Source of the DNA: Deltaproteobacteria bacterium
GTDB taxonomy: Bacteria > Desulfobacterota > DSM-4660 > Desulfatiglandales > Desulfatiglandaceae
DNA length: 32,729 nt
Direction: 5' to 3'
NCBI GenBank assembly: GCA_021737425.1
Contig: JAIPDZ010000012.1
Coordinates: 1 to 32,729 of the forward strand
Below are positions 22,927-31,105 of the stretch, piece by piece. The notes under the pieces are model-generated. The model was not told where the DNA came from. It saw nothing but the letters and a program-made list of their open reading frames with translations, and made no database searches. Position numbers and translations under genes: made by a program. Position 1 is the stretch's first letter. Each line of letters begins with the position of its first letter.

Positions 22927-24687
22927 CTAAATCTCCCCTAATCCCACCACATCGCTTTCCCTGAAACGATAATACCCCTTTTCCGTCATGCGAATAAAGG
23001 GGATGGCCGGCGTGGTGAGCACACTCAGGGTCAGATGGGCGAAATCCAACCGAACGCCCAGGGAGGCCATGATCTTCTGGAAGCGGGTCAACCGCCCTGT
23101 CAGTTCCGCCATGTTCAGGTGTGAGACATAGCCCCCTACGCTCAGGGGAATCTCCAATATCAGCTCTCCGTCCACAAACACCGCAGTCCCCCCCTGGATG
23201 TGTATGAGGCGGTTAACGGCGGCAGTTAGATCCCGATCGTTTTCACCAATCCCCATAATGCCTCCGGCATCCCAGCAGAGGGTAGTGGCCACGGCCCCTT
23301 GTTTCTGGCCCCATCCCCGTACAAACCCTGTAAAGGAATCCCCCCGACCGCTGAGGCGCTCCATGAAGAAGATCTTGAGCAGGTCGTTTTCCGGATCGGC
23401 TGCCAAGTCTCCGGAGACGACCCTGGGGCGGGCCCTTCCCTCCCGCGCCACCAGGCCGCCCGGCTGGATATCCAGGGTGCGCACCATCCCGTCCGCGTCG
23501 GCCAGGGATTGTGACATGCCAAGATCACCGGACGAAACCGGATCGACCCTGACCGTGTTCATGAGCAATTCAGGGTACGGTGCTGCCGGGAAGGTGACTG
23601 TGGCCTGTCCATCCCGGGCCACCACCTTTCCCTTTGCAATCACCCATTGGGGCTTCATGGTGCGGGCGTCCGGCAGGATCAGCAGGTCCCCGTGACGACC
23701 GGGGGCAATGCCGCCCGTGAGGGTGTCTAAGCGTAGATGTTCGGCCGGATTCAGGGTCACCATGCGGATTGCATCCATGGGCTCGACCCCCAGGTCGATC
23801 GCCTTCTGAACCACATCCCGCAGGTAGCCGTTTTGCATCAATAGCCCGGGGTTGGTGCCGTCGGTCACCAGAATGACCCGGCGAAGATCGATCTTGTCTT
23901 TGAGGGGAAGGATGATTTCCAGGTCCCGCCGGATGTCCCCTTCCCGGATCATGGCATACAGTCCCATTTCCAGCCGGTTGAGCACGTCCTGGGTGGAAAT
24001 GGCCTCATGACACGACTCCACCCCCATGGCCGCATAAGCGGCCAGTTTTTGGTCAAAGGCCCCTGCAGCATGGCCCTGGACCGATTTTCCACACCGCTGG
24101 GTCTCAGCAATGAGGTCCAGCACCCGATCATCCGGGGTCAGGATGGTCCCCTGCCAGAATGACTCCCCCAACCCCATGACCCTGGTATCTTCAAAGAGCC
24201 CGGCCAACTGCTCCGGCCTGATCATGAGCGGTCTCACAGCCGGACTGAGGGAGATCATGGGCGGAACCAGGGCATAAATCTTGATGGGAGAGGATTCTAT
24301 CTGATTTAAAAAGATTCTCACTCCCTCCGCCCCTAAAATAAACCCGTAGCATTCCAGTTCCGTAACCAGCGTGGTCACGCCCGAGGGGATGGCATAGGAG
24401 AGAAATTCGGGCATATTGAAGTAATTGATGAGGTGGGTATGGGCGTCCATGAACCCCGGACACACCACCCGTCCTCCGGCATCGATCACCCGGGTGTCAG
24501 GCCCTACGGTGTGCCCGGCGTCGGATCCCACATAGGCGATCCATTCGTCTGTTATGGCAATGGACCGACCCGGCAGCATCCGCCCCGTATACACATCCAT
24601 GAGGTCCCCGTTTTGGACCACCAGATCCGCAGGCCGCCTTCCCAGGGCCGTGTCCACAAGTCTACGCATGTCTCTGCCCGATTCCAT
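22927..24687 (-). CDS. Adenine-deaminase-like amidohydrolase with altered active-site motifs
   Basis: A 586-aa amidohydrolase of the adenine deaminase family in length and layout: an N-terminal beta-sandwich, a TIM-barrel, and the C-terminal extension with GENDRDLTAAVNRLI. The segments MGLGES, QGHAAG, MIREGD and NPAEHL...GGIAPG match the family. Several key motifs differ: the first metal motif is DAHTHLINY (H83, H85) where adenine deaminases have HxHIESS; ELECYGF (110-116) stands where they have DPHE; SCHE replaces SDHE; and TDGT replaces TDDR. It may therefore use another substrate or hold its metals differently. GAGGAAGG precedes the ATG at 24687; an ATG 15 codons upstream lacks a ribosome site. 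Neighbours are a TetR gene downstream and a reductase upstream. Confidence 0.88.
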   Translation of the reverse strand: MESGRDMRRLVDTALGRRPADLVVQNGDLMDVYTGRMLPGRSIAITDEWIAYVGSDAGHTVGPDTRVIDAGGRVVCPGFMDAHTHLINYFNMPEFLSYAIPSGVTTLVTELECYGFILGAEGVRIFLNQIESSPIKIYALVPPMISLSPAVRPLMIRPEQLAGLFEDTRVMGLGESFWQGTILTPDDRVLDLIAETQRCGKSVQGHAAGAFDQKLAAYAAMGVESCHEAISTQDVLNRLEMGLYAMIREGDIRRDLEIILPLKDKIDLRRVILVTDGTNPGLLMQNGYLRDVVQKAIDLGVEPMDAIRMVTLNPAEHLRLDTLTGGIAPGRHGDLLILPDARTMKPQWVIAKGKVVARDGQATVTFPAAPYPELLMNTVRVDPVSSGDLGMSQSLADADGMVRTLDIQPGGLVAREGRARPRVVSGDLAADPENDLLKIFFMERLSGRGDSFTGFVRGWGQKQGAVATTLCWDAGGIMGIGENDRDLTAAVNRLIHIQGGTAVFVDGELILEIPLSVGGYVSHLNMAELTGRLTRFQKIMASLGVRLDFAHLTLSVLTTPAIPFIRMTEKGYYRFRESDVVGLGEI

Positions 24688-24872
24688 GAAATCCTTCCTC
24701 TCAAAGGGGATCGCCTGTTGGTTATCCCCCACTTATCGTGGTATCTCTCAGATTAAGGGGCCGCCCCGTCTCTGTCCTCAGGCCAATTGCCCTGCCGAGG
24801 AAGCCCTGTGTTTGAAAAAAGACCCCCATGCACCCCATACAGCATTCCCTACATGTAACCTCGCGCTCCCCG

Positions 24873-25805
24873 TTATAGATACTTGTCCTCCAGGTCCCTC
24901 ACCAGATGGGTCATCACCGAATAACAGGGGGTGGGCACCCCGGTTTCCCGCCCGTATTCCACGACCTTTCCTCCCAGAAAATCAATCTCGGTGCGGGATT
25001 GATTGGCCACATCAAAGCACATGGAATCCTTATGGATCCCCACTTTTTCCAGGTAGGCCAAGGCCTCTTTCAGGTAATCCGCTCCCAGATCATATCCCTT
25101 GGCCTTGGCCACGGCCATTGCCTCCTGAAAACAGCAATCGGCGATCTCCCGGGTGGGCGGAAAGCCCAGGGCGTCCTTGATGGTCCGGTCGGTGACCGCG
25201 CAGATAGAGGCCATGGTGCACTTCATGATCATTTTTTTCCACACATACGCCTTGATGTCATCCACATAGGCGGTATCCAGGCCGGCGGCGGTCAGGGCAT
25301 CGCTGAGCCACAGGCCGGTTTCCCGGCTTTCAGGGACCAGGCCGCCCAGGTGATTGGGCCGATTGAAAAAAGCGGTCTCCACCTGGCCAGGCCCTTTGAG
25401 AGAAACACCGTAATTCAAAGACATGCGCAGGGCACTCTCCGCCCCGAACTTGTCGGCGATCACATCTTCGGTGCCCAGGCCGTTATGGGTGCTGACGATC
25501 TTCATCCCGGGGTGAAACACCGCTTCCAGGTCCTCCAGGACCCGAGGCAGATGAAAGGTCTTGGTGGCCGCAAAGACCACATCGGGCCGACGATCCTTCA
25601 ATTCCTCAATTCCAGAGAAGACCTGTTTCACCGGAACCTGATACGCAATCTCCCCCGAAACCCTAAGCCCGTTCCGGGCCAGCGTTTCCGCCAGACCGGG
25701 CTGAGGGTCCACTACCAGCACGTCCGGATCCCTGTTCAGCAGGGCGGCGGCCAGAACCACGCCCGTAGCACCGATTCCGGCTACGGCCAAGACTGGTTTT
25801 TCCAT
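24873..25805 (-). CDS. Ketopantoate reductase (PanE/ApbA) family protein
   Basis: A 310-aa NAD(P)H-dependent 2-oxoacid reductase by fold. The Rossmann motif GIGATG (10-15), the NG(L)G of HNGLG and the C-terminal TEIDFLGGKVVEYG are as in PanE. In the central helix, PanE has K-x3-N-x3-N that hold ketopantoate; here K191 is kept but the two asparagines are K195 and A199. The substrate is thus probably not ketopantoate but another branched or bulky 2-oxoacid. GGAGGTG precedes the ATG. It lies 50 bases behind an acyl-CoA ligase gene on the same strand, more in line with a catabolic role than with pantothenate synthesis. Confidence 0.9.
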   Translation of the reverse strand: MEKPVLAVAGIGATGVVLAAALLNRDPDVLVVDPQPGLAETLARNGLRVSGEIAYQVPVKQVFSGIEELKDRRPDVVFAATKTFHLPRVLEDLEAVFHPGMKIVSTHNGLGTEDVIADKFGAESALRMSLNYGVSLKGPGQVETAFFNRPNHLGGLVPESRETGLWLSDALTAAGLDTAYVDDIKAYVWKKMIMKCTMASICAVTDRTIKDALGFPPTREIADCCFQEAMAVAKAKGYDLGADYLKEALAYLEKVGIHKDSMCFDVANQSRTEIDFLGGKVVEYGRETGVPTPCYSVMTHLVRDLEDKYL

Positions 25806-25855
25806 CTCACACCTCCGTTTCCCCTATCGCGCTCCGGTGGAGCACGGGAGATATT

Positions 25856-27412
25856 CTATACACTTCTTTCCATCCCCTTCCAGTATTCCTCACGAATGGC
25901 CCGTTTCAGCAGCTTTCCGGTGGGGCTTTTGGGAAGTTGGGAGCGGAACTCCACCGACTTGGGCTTTTTGTAGCTGGCCAGGGTATCCTTGCACAGGGCG
26001 ATGATCTCCTCCTCAGTGGCCTTCTTGCCAGGCTTCAGAACCACCAGGGCCTTGACCGATTCCCCCCAGTACTCGTCCGGCACGCCGATAACCGCGGTCT
26101 CCGAGACTGCGGGGTGGGTGTAGATCACCTCTTCGATCTCCCGCGGGTAGATATTCTTCCCGCCGCTGATGATCATATCATTCTTGCGGTCCACGATAAA
26201 CACGTAACGCTCTGCGTCCATTCTCCCGAAATCCCCGGTATGGAGCCATCCGCCCCGGAGGATCCGAGCGGTTTCTTGGGGCAGATCCCAGTACCCTGTG
26301 GTCATGGCCTCGCTGCGGACGGCGATTTCCCCCACCTGGCCCATGGGCACATCCCGGCCGTCTTCATCCACCAATCGAATTTCATAATCCAAAAGGGCCC
26401 GGCCGGCCGATGCCAAACGGGCCATTTGGTCCCTGGAACCCTCCAGGACATGGTCTTCCGGCCGCAGGGCCGTGGTGGCAGGGCCGGTTTCCGTCTGACC
26501 GTACATCTGCATGAACTGACAGTCGAGCTGCTGCATGGCCTTCTTCAGCAACTCCACCGGCATGGGGGAGGCGGCATAGATAAGGCGCCGAAATCGGCGC
26601 AAATCGTAAGTCTCCAAATCCTCCACCTGCAACAGGGCATTGATCATGGTGGGGACGAACTGGCACATGGTGATCCCTTCCCCGGACAGGAGGTCCAGGA
26701 CGTCGTGGGGATCAAATTTTCCCTCCCGCCGGATCACCGCGGTATTGCCCATGAGGAGATGGCGCATATTATCCACAAAGGTGACATGGTAAAAGGGAAA
26801 GACCAGCAATGTCCGGTCATCCCGTTGGACCCCCATTTCCAGGGCGCAACTCATCATATTGACCCAGTCATGCCGATGGGTCCGCATCACCCCCTTGGGC
26901 CGTCCGGTGGTCCCGGAGGTCAGGAAAATGCTGATGAGGTCGTCGTCTGACAAGGCGATTTGCGGTTCTTTGTCACTCCCTCCTTGCGTCAGCGTATGAT
27001 AGGATGGAAACTCTGCGCACACCTCTCCGAGACAAACGGCAAATTGGATAAAACCCAACCCAGGGAGAACGGATTGAATCAATTCAGTGAAATCGTGATC
27101 AAAGACCAGGGCCCGCGGCCTGATGTATTCCAGAATCTGGACCACTTCCCTCGCCTTTAACAGGTTGTTGAGGGGCACAAAGACCAGGCCGGACTTGGCG
27201 CAGGCGAAATACAGCTCAATGAACTCCACGGAGTTGTGCAGCAACACGGCCAGCCGATCCCCCTTTTGAAGTCCCATGTGGAGCAAATGATTTGCTGCCC
27301 GGTTGACCGTTTGATTCAATTCGCCGTAACTGACCCGCCGACCCTCGAAAACCAATGCGGTTTTATCCCCAAAATTAAAGGCGTTCCGTCTGAGAATACC
27401 CCCAACGGACAT
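25856..27412 (-). CDS. AMP-forming acyl-CoA ligase (ANL family)
   Basis: A 518-aa acyl-adenylating enzyme that makes acyl-CoA from a carboxylic acid, ATP and CoA. The P-loop is FLTSGTTGRPKGV, the adenine motif MYGQTETGP, the hinge region LHTGDFGR...VDRKNDMIISGGKNIYPREIEEV, and the catalytic lysine lies in PKSPTGKLLKR near the end. No signal peptide. Length and motifs fit medium/long-chain or aromatic acid ligases; the acid cannot be named. GGAGGAGG lies before the ATG. It appears to head a run with the PanE-like, amidohydrolase and TetR genes. Confidence 0.95.
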   Translation of the reverse strand: MSVGGILRRNAFNFGDKTALVFEGRRVSYGELNQTVNRAANHLLHMGLQKGDRLAVLLHNSVEFIELYFACAKSGLVFVPLNNLLKAREVVQILEYIRPRALVFDHDFTELIQSVLPGLGFIQFAVCLGEVCAEFPSYHTLTQGGSDKEPQIALSDDDLISIFLTSGTTGRPKGVMRTHRHDWVNMMSCALEMGVQRDDRTLLVFPFYHVTFVDNMRHLLMGNTAVIRREGKFDPHDVLDLLSGEGITMCQFVPTMINALLQVEDLETYDLRRFRRLIYAASPMPVELLKKAMQQLDCQFMQMYGQTETGPATTALRPEDHVLEGSRDQMARLASAGRALLDYEIRLVDEDGRDVPMGQVGEIAVRSEAMTTGYWDLPQETARILRGGWLHTGDFGRMDAERYVFIVDRKNDMIISGGKNIYPREIEEVIYTHPAVSETAVIGVPDEYWGESVKALVVLKPGKKATEEEIIALCKDTLASYKKPKSVEFRSQLPKSPTGKLLKRAIREEYWKGMERSV

Positions 27413-27639
27413 GGTGAATCCTCCTCCTGCTTTTTACCTCGAAAACATGCCCCGAGCGCACCTGTCCGCCCCCCTTTACCCACTGGCCCAAATCCTCTTT
27501 TCCGATGCATCCGGCCCCGGGCGGTAAAAGATGGGCGTCCAACAAGGGGGCGGCGGAGAGACTCGATCCCGGGGCTGAAGAGAGACGGCTACCCGCAGGA
27601 ACCCAATTAGGTGGTCCCGAAACTGCATGGCATTGTCTT

Positions 27640-27680
27640 CCATTCAGGCCCCCCACCGCACGGGCAAGGGGGATGAATGG
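27640..27680. repeat. Long imperfect inverted repeat
   Basis: CCATTCA (27640-27646) pairs with TGAATGG (27674-27680), and after a small internal bulge CCCCC (27649-27653) pairs with GGGGG (27668-27672). The loop is about 14 bases. It may be part of a dispersed repeat or a 3'-end structure. Confidence 0.45.
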
Positions 27681-27738
27681 CTATTCCGGGGATAGATGAT
27701 GGACAGACAAAAAGGAAAAAATGCCCTACGCCGTCATT

Positions 27739-27771
27739 CCCGCGGGGCCGTTACCCCAACGGTCCCGCGGG
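27739..27771 (-). terminator. Strong 14-bp hairpin behind the TRAP operon
   Basis: Bases 27739-27752 pair with 27758-27771 around a 5-base loop, with a single G-U pair. On the - strand it lies about 50 bases beyond the stop of the binding-protein gene, and a T-rich run (complement of 27708-27720) follows about 16 bases later. The position fits a transcription terminator for the TRAP operon, though the distance to the T-run is longer than usual. The flank GTCATTCCCGCGG resembles widespread bacterial REP-like hairpins. Confidence 0.5.
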
Positions 27772-27822
27772 GCGACAGGAAGCCTCCACGCTCCTTCCAT
27801 GAAAGGCCTTACACCAAATCCA

Positions 27823-28860
27823 CTATTTATATTCCTTGCTGTATTTTTCAACCATCTCCTGTACCGCGTTGAACACTTTCTCTCCGTCAACCCCCTGGGC
27901 ATTGGCCTTCTTGATATATTCGGCAAAGACCGGCGTCATGGCCTCTTTGAATTTCGCAGACTGCTCATCCGAGAGGGTGATGAACTCATGGCCCAGCTTC
28001 AGGGCGAACTCACGTCCGGATTTGTCGCTGTCCTCCCAGGCCTTGGCCGTGATATCTTCGTATTTCTTGCTGACCTCGGTGATGATCTTTTGAAGATCAG
28101 GCGGCAGGCTGTTCCATTTCTTGAGGTTCATGGCCACAAAGAAGCCCTGGGTATAGGCGCAGCTGTAGGTAAGCGTGGTGTACTTGAGGACCTCGGCCTG
28201 TTTGAAGCCCTCCAGGGCCTCTACGGGGACCAGGGTGCCGTCCACAATGTTCTTCTTGAGGGCATCGTAGGTTTCGCCCTGGGACATGGCCACAGGGGCG
28301 GCCCCCATGGCCCTCACGATCAACTGGCTGGTCCCGGTGGATCGGATCTTCATCCCCTTAACCTCCTCCAGTTTGTGAACCGGCTTTCTGGCCGTATGGA
28401 GCAGTCCGGGCCCATGGGCGAAGAGATAGCAGATGTGGACATCGTCCAGTTCCTTGGGTTTAAATTTTCGGTTCAGTTCATTGATGACCCGTGTGGCCAC
28501 AAAGGCGTTGGGATAGCCCAAGGGGTTGTCCACTGCCGACAGCACGGGAAAGCGGCCCGCAGAATAGGCCAAAACCGAAAGGCCGAAATCGGAAATCCCC
28601 TTGACCACGCCGTCGTAGATCTGCGGGGCCGGGGTCAACGAACCCCCCGTAAATATCTGAATCTTGATCTGACCGTCGGACCGTTCTTCAATTTCTTTTG
28701 CCCAGGCCTCGGGGACCTTGGTCTGGATGTGGGTTGGAGGGAAAAAAGTGCTGTAGGTGAAGTTATAAGTTGCCGCGTCACTAATGGGGACAGACATCAC
28801 CCCAAAAACAAAGAATACGCCCGCCAAAACCAAACCTGCCACAGTAAAACCTCTTTTCAT
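27823..28860 (-). CDS. dctP: TRAP transporter substrate-binding protein DctP
   Basis: A 345-aa periplasmic binding protein of the DctP family. The signal peptide ends around SDAAT (about residue 30), followed by the typical opening YNFTYSTFFPPTH. The ligand-binding arginine of the family is present in GMKIRSTGTSQLIVRAMGAAPV, and SQGETYDALKKNIVDG is the usual next block. TRAP transporters use the sodium or proton gradient to take up organic acids, in this group often aromatic or dicarboxylic acids. GGAGGAAGC lies before the ATG. It follows the permease genes (order Q-M-P), with 129 bases between, and its higher spacing may allow separate expression. Confidence 0.95.
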   Translation of the reverse strand: MKRGFTVAGLVLAGVFFVFGVMSVPISDAATYNFTYSTFFPPTHIQTKVPEAWAKEIEERSDGQIKIQIFTGGSLTPAPQIYDGVVKGISDFGLSVLAYSAGRFPVLSAVDNPLGYPNAFVATRVINELNRKFKPKELDDVHICYLFAHGPGLLHTARKPVHKLEEVKGMKIRSTGTSQLIVRAMGAAPVAMSQGETYDALKKNIVDGTLVPVEALEGFKQAEVLKYTTLTYSCAYTQGFFVAMNLKKWNSLPPDLQKIITEVSKKYEDITAKAWEDSDKSGREFALKLGHEFITLSDEQSAKFKEAMTPVFAEYIKKANAQGVDGEKVFNAVQEMVEKYSKEYK

Positions 28861-28989
28861 TTTGCTTCCTCCTTCTTGGTTGAATGATTGGATTGCCTAT
28901 GCTGCTCACCATCTTACACCCGGTGTGAAGACCGTATTAAAGTTGAAAACGCCTTCGGCAACTCGTTATGGCACTGCCCGCACCCGGCC

Positions 28990-30294
28990 CTAATGGGCCA
29001 CAAAACTCGGAAGAAACAGGGCGATCTGGGGAAAGATGACCATAATCACAAGATACGCTACCAGGGTCATGACAAACGGAAAGGTCCCTTTGAAGATGAC
29101 CTCCAGGGGTATATCCCTGGCGATGCCGCTGACCACGTACACGTTGATTCCCACCGGCGGGGTGATCACCCCCAGTTCGGTCACCAGGACGATCACCACG
29201 CCGAACCATATGGGGTCGTACCCGATGGCCACGGCCACCGGGTAGAAGATGGGGATGGTCAAAAGGATCATCCCCAGTGCGTCCATGAAGAAGCCGCCGA
29301 TAAAAAAGAAGAACATGATCACCAGCATAATGCCCCAGGGGGGGAAAGGGAGGCCCACCACCCACCCGGACAGCGTATTGGGGATGGTGCTGACTGCCAG
29401 GAAATGCCCGAATACGGTTGCGCCTGCCACGATCATCAAAATCATGCAGGTGGTTCGCGTGGAAGAAACCAGGGCATCCAGGAATCCTTTCCATGAAAGC
29501 TGGCCGCTCACCAAGGGGATCAGGAGTCCGCCAAAGGCCCCCACGGCCCCTGCTTCAGTGGGCGTGAAAATCCCCAGAAAGAGTCCGCCCATTACCAAAA
29601 TGAACAGGAGCAGCACCTCGATAAGACCGCCCAGGGCCTTGATTTTCTTTTTGAACCCCTGATTTTCCACCCGCGGCGCTATCTCGGGTTTCAGGGAAAC
29701 CCAGATATAGATGGTCAGGATGAACAGAATGGAAAGCAGGACCCCGGGAAAAATCCCGGCCATAAACAGCTTTCCAATGGATTGCTCGGTCATGATGCCG
29801 TAGACGATAAAGATCACACTGGGCGGGATGAGGATCCCCAGACTTCCCCCGGACGCTACCGTTCCTGCGGCCAGATCATCCCGATACTTGAGCCGTTTCA
29901 TCTCCGGCAAGGCCACGGAGGCCATGGTGGCGGCCGTGGCGTTGGTGGATCCGGCAATGGCGGAAAAGGAGGCGCAGGCCCCTACCGTGGCCATGGCCAG
30001 GCCGCCCTTGTAATGTCCGAACCAGACAAAGGCGGCATCGTACAGTTTGCGGCTGATTCCGGTATAAAAAAGGATCTGCCCCATAAAGACAAAGAGGGGA
30101 ACCACCGTCAAATCGTAGGAACTAAACACGGTATAAAAGTCTTTGATGATGATATTGAGGGCCGCTGCAGGCGAAACCAGATAGCCAAAGCCGACCACAC
30201 CCACAAGGGCCATACAGAAGGCCACCGGAAAATTGGAGAAAAGGAGGGCAATAAGAAGGACAACGCCGATGATTCCGATGTGAATTGGATCCAT
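28990..30294 (-). CDS. dctM: TRAP transporter large permease DctM
   Basis: A 434-aa, highly hydrophobic permease of the DctM family with about a dozen membrane segments. Family features include FSNFPVAFCMALVG near the start, AGSTNATAATMASVALPEM, GTVASGGSLGILIPPSVIFIVYG and LVTELGVITPPVGINVYV. The start is the ATG at 30294, which shares one base with the stop of the DctQ gene (TAATG), rather than the longer frame reaching back into that gene. With DctQ it forms the membrane part of the transporter. Confidence 0.95.
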   Translation of the reverse strand: MDPIHIGIIGVVLLIALLFSNFPVAFCMALVGVVGFGYLVSPAAALNIIIKDFYTVFSSYDLTVVPLFVFMGQILFYTGISRKLYDAAFVWFGHYKGGLAMATVGACASFSAIAGSTNATAATMASVALPEMKRLKYRDDLAAGTVASGGSLGILIPPSVIFIVYGIMTEQSIGKLFMAGIFPGVLLSILFILTIYIWVSLKPEIAPRVENQGFKKKIKALGGLIEVLLLFILVMGGLFLGIFTPTEAGAVGAFGGLLIPLVSGQLSWKGFLDALVSSTRTTCMILMIVAGATVFGHFLAVSTIPNTLSGWVVGLPFPPWGIMLVIMFFFFIGGFFMDALGMILLTIPIFYPVAVAIGYDPIWFGVVIVLVTELGVITPPVGINVYVVSGIARDIPLEVIFKGTFPFVMTLVAYLVIMVIFPQIALFLPSFVAH

Positions 30295-30785
30295 TATTTT
30301 GCTCTCTTTGTCCAGATACGTAAAAGATTGACCAGAATAGCGAGACAGAGGGCGAAAAAACAAACCGCCATGCAGTACAAGATGGGATAAAAGGGAAGAA
30401 ACAGGGTCGGGGTGACTTCGCCTGCCGCCTTCATATCTCGGGAGAGGAGAATGGCCTGCCAGATCAATACCCCAAAGAGTGAAATACCGAGAAGATGGGT
30501 AAAGGTTTCGACGATCAGTTGCTTCCCCCCTGACAGGCTTTGGATCAGGAGTTCAACAGACACATGCCCTTTTTTCAGCATGGTATACGGCATGGCAAAG
30601 GCGACCAGCACGGCCCCCATGAGGCTGACCAGGTCATAGGTTCCGATAATGGGCCTGCTGAACAAATATCTCATGAAGACATCGGCGCAAGTCAGCAGCA
30701 TCATCCCCGCGAGTGCGGCAGAGGATAGGAGGTTGAACGCGTAGCTGACTCCATTAATCGCCTTCTCGAAAAAAGACACCTTCAT
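30294..30785 (-). CDS. dctQ: TRAP transporter small permease DctQ
   Basis: A 163-aa protein with four membrane segments and the DctQ pattern (CADVFMRYLFSRPIIGTYDLVSLMGAVLVAFAMPYTMLKKGHVSVELL). The start is set at the ATG at 30785 by AAAGGAG about 10 bases upstream; the frame extends to 30857 with a proline/arginine-rich, unlikely stretch. It is the first gene of the TRAP operon and overlaps the DctM start. Confidence 0.93.
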   Translation of the reverse strand: MKVSFFEKAINGVSYAFNLLSSAALAGMMLLTCADVFMRYLFSRPIIGTYDLVSLMGAVLVAFAMPYTMLKKGHVSVELLIQSLSGGKQLIVETFTHLLGISLFGVLIWQAILLSRDMKAAGEVTPTLFLPFYPILYCMAVCFFALCLAILVNLLRIWTKRAK

Positions 30786-31105
30786 ATCTGTCAAGCTCCT
30801 TTCCCGGGCCGGGGCACGGGCAGTCCGTCCGGGAGCCCTGAAGCGGGCATCCCCCATGGTCCCCCGGCAAAAAAGGGCGAGTTTTTGGACGGAGGCTCAT
30901 AGGATCCGGGACGGCCTTCTGAAAAATCCCATTCCCAGCAGGCACGTGTGAGGCGTTTCAATTTTATACCTATGTATACTTTCAACGCTCATTTTTCAAG
31001 GGTTCTTATGGGGACACGCCCTTTCTGTGCGACTGGAGTGCCTGTCCATGATGGGCCCTTCCCACACCAGGGCCGGGTTTGAGGGGAAGATTTCCCGCTG
31101 CCGGT
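30786..31105. other. 320-base intergenic region upstream of the TRAP operon
   Basis: No gene is seen. The part near 30955-31000 is AT-rich and contains the candidate promoter and palindrome described separately. The side near the acyl-CoA ligase stop (31106) holds only a short GC hairpin (31054-31074) without a T-run. Confidence 0.45.
30965..30999 (-). promoter_or_regulatory. Candidate TRAP promoter with TATAC/GTATA palindrome
   Basis: On the - strand TTGAAA (complement of 30994-30999) is followed after 17 bases by TACATA (complement of 30971-30976). The -10 area lies in a perfect inverted repeat TATAC-N4-GTATA (30965-30978) that could be an operator. The leader to the DctQ ATG would be about 180 bases. 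Confidence 0.35.

Larger units (their letters stand above)
27413..27822. other. 410-base intergenic region with two long inverted repeats
   Basis: The stretch separates the TRAP operon (ending at 27823) from the acyl-CoA ligase gene (starting at 27412), both on the - strand. No gene is visible. It holds the hairpins at 27640-27680 and 27739-27771 listed separately. The promoter of the ligase gene must lie here, but I see no convincing -35/-10 pair. Confidence 0.5.

Noticed and set aside
31054-31074. GGCCCT/AGGGCC hairpin behind the second acyl-CoA ligase
   Set aside because: Only 6 bp with no T-run; too weak to call a terminator.
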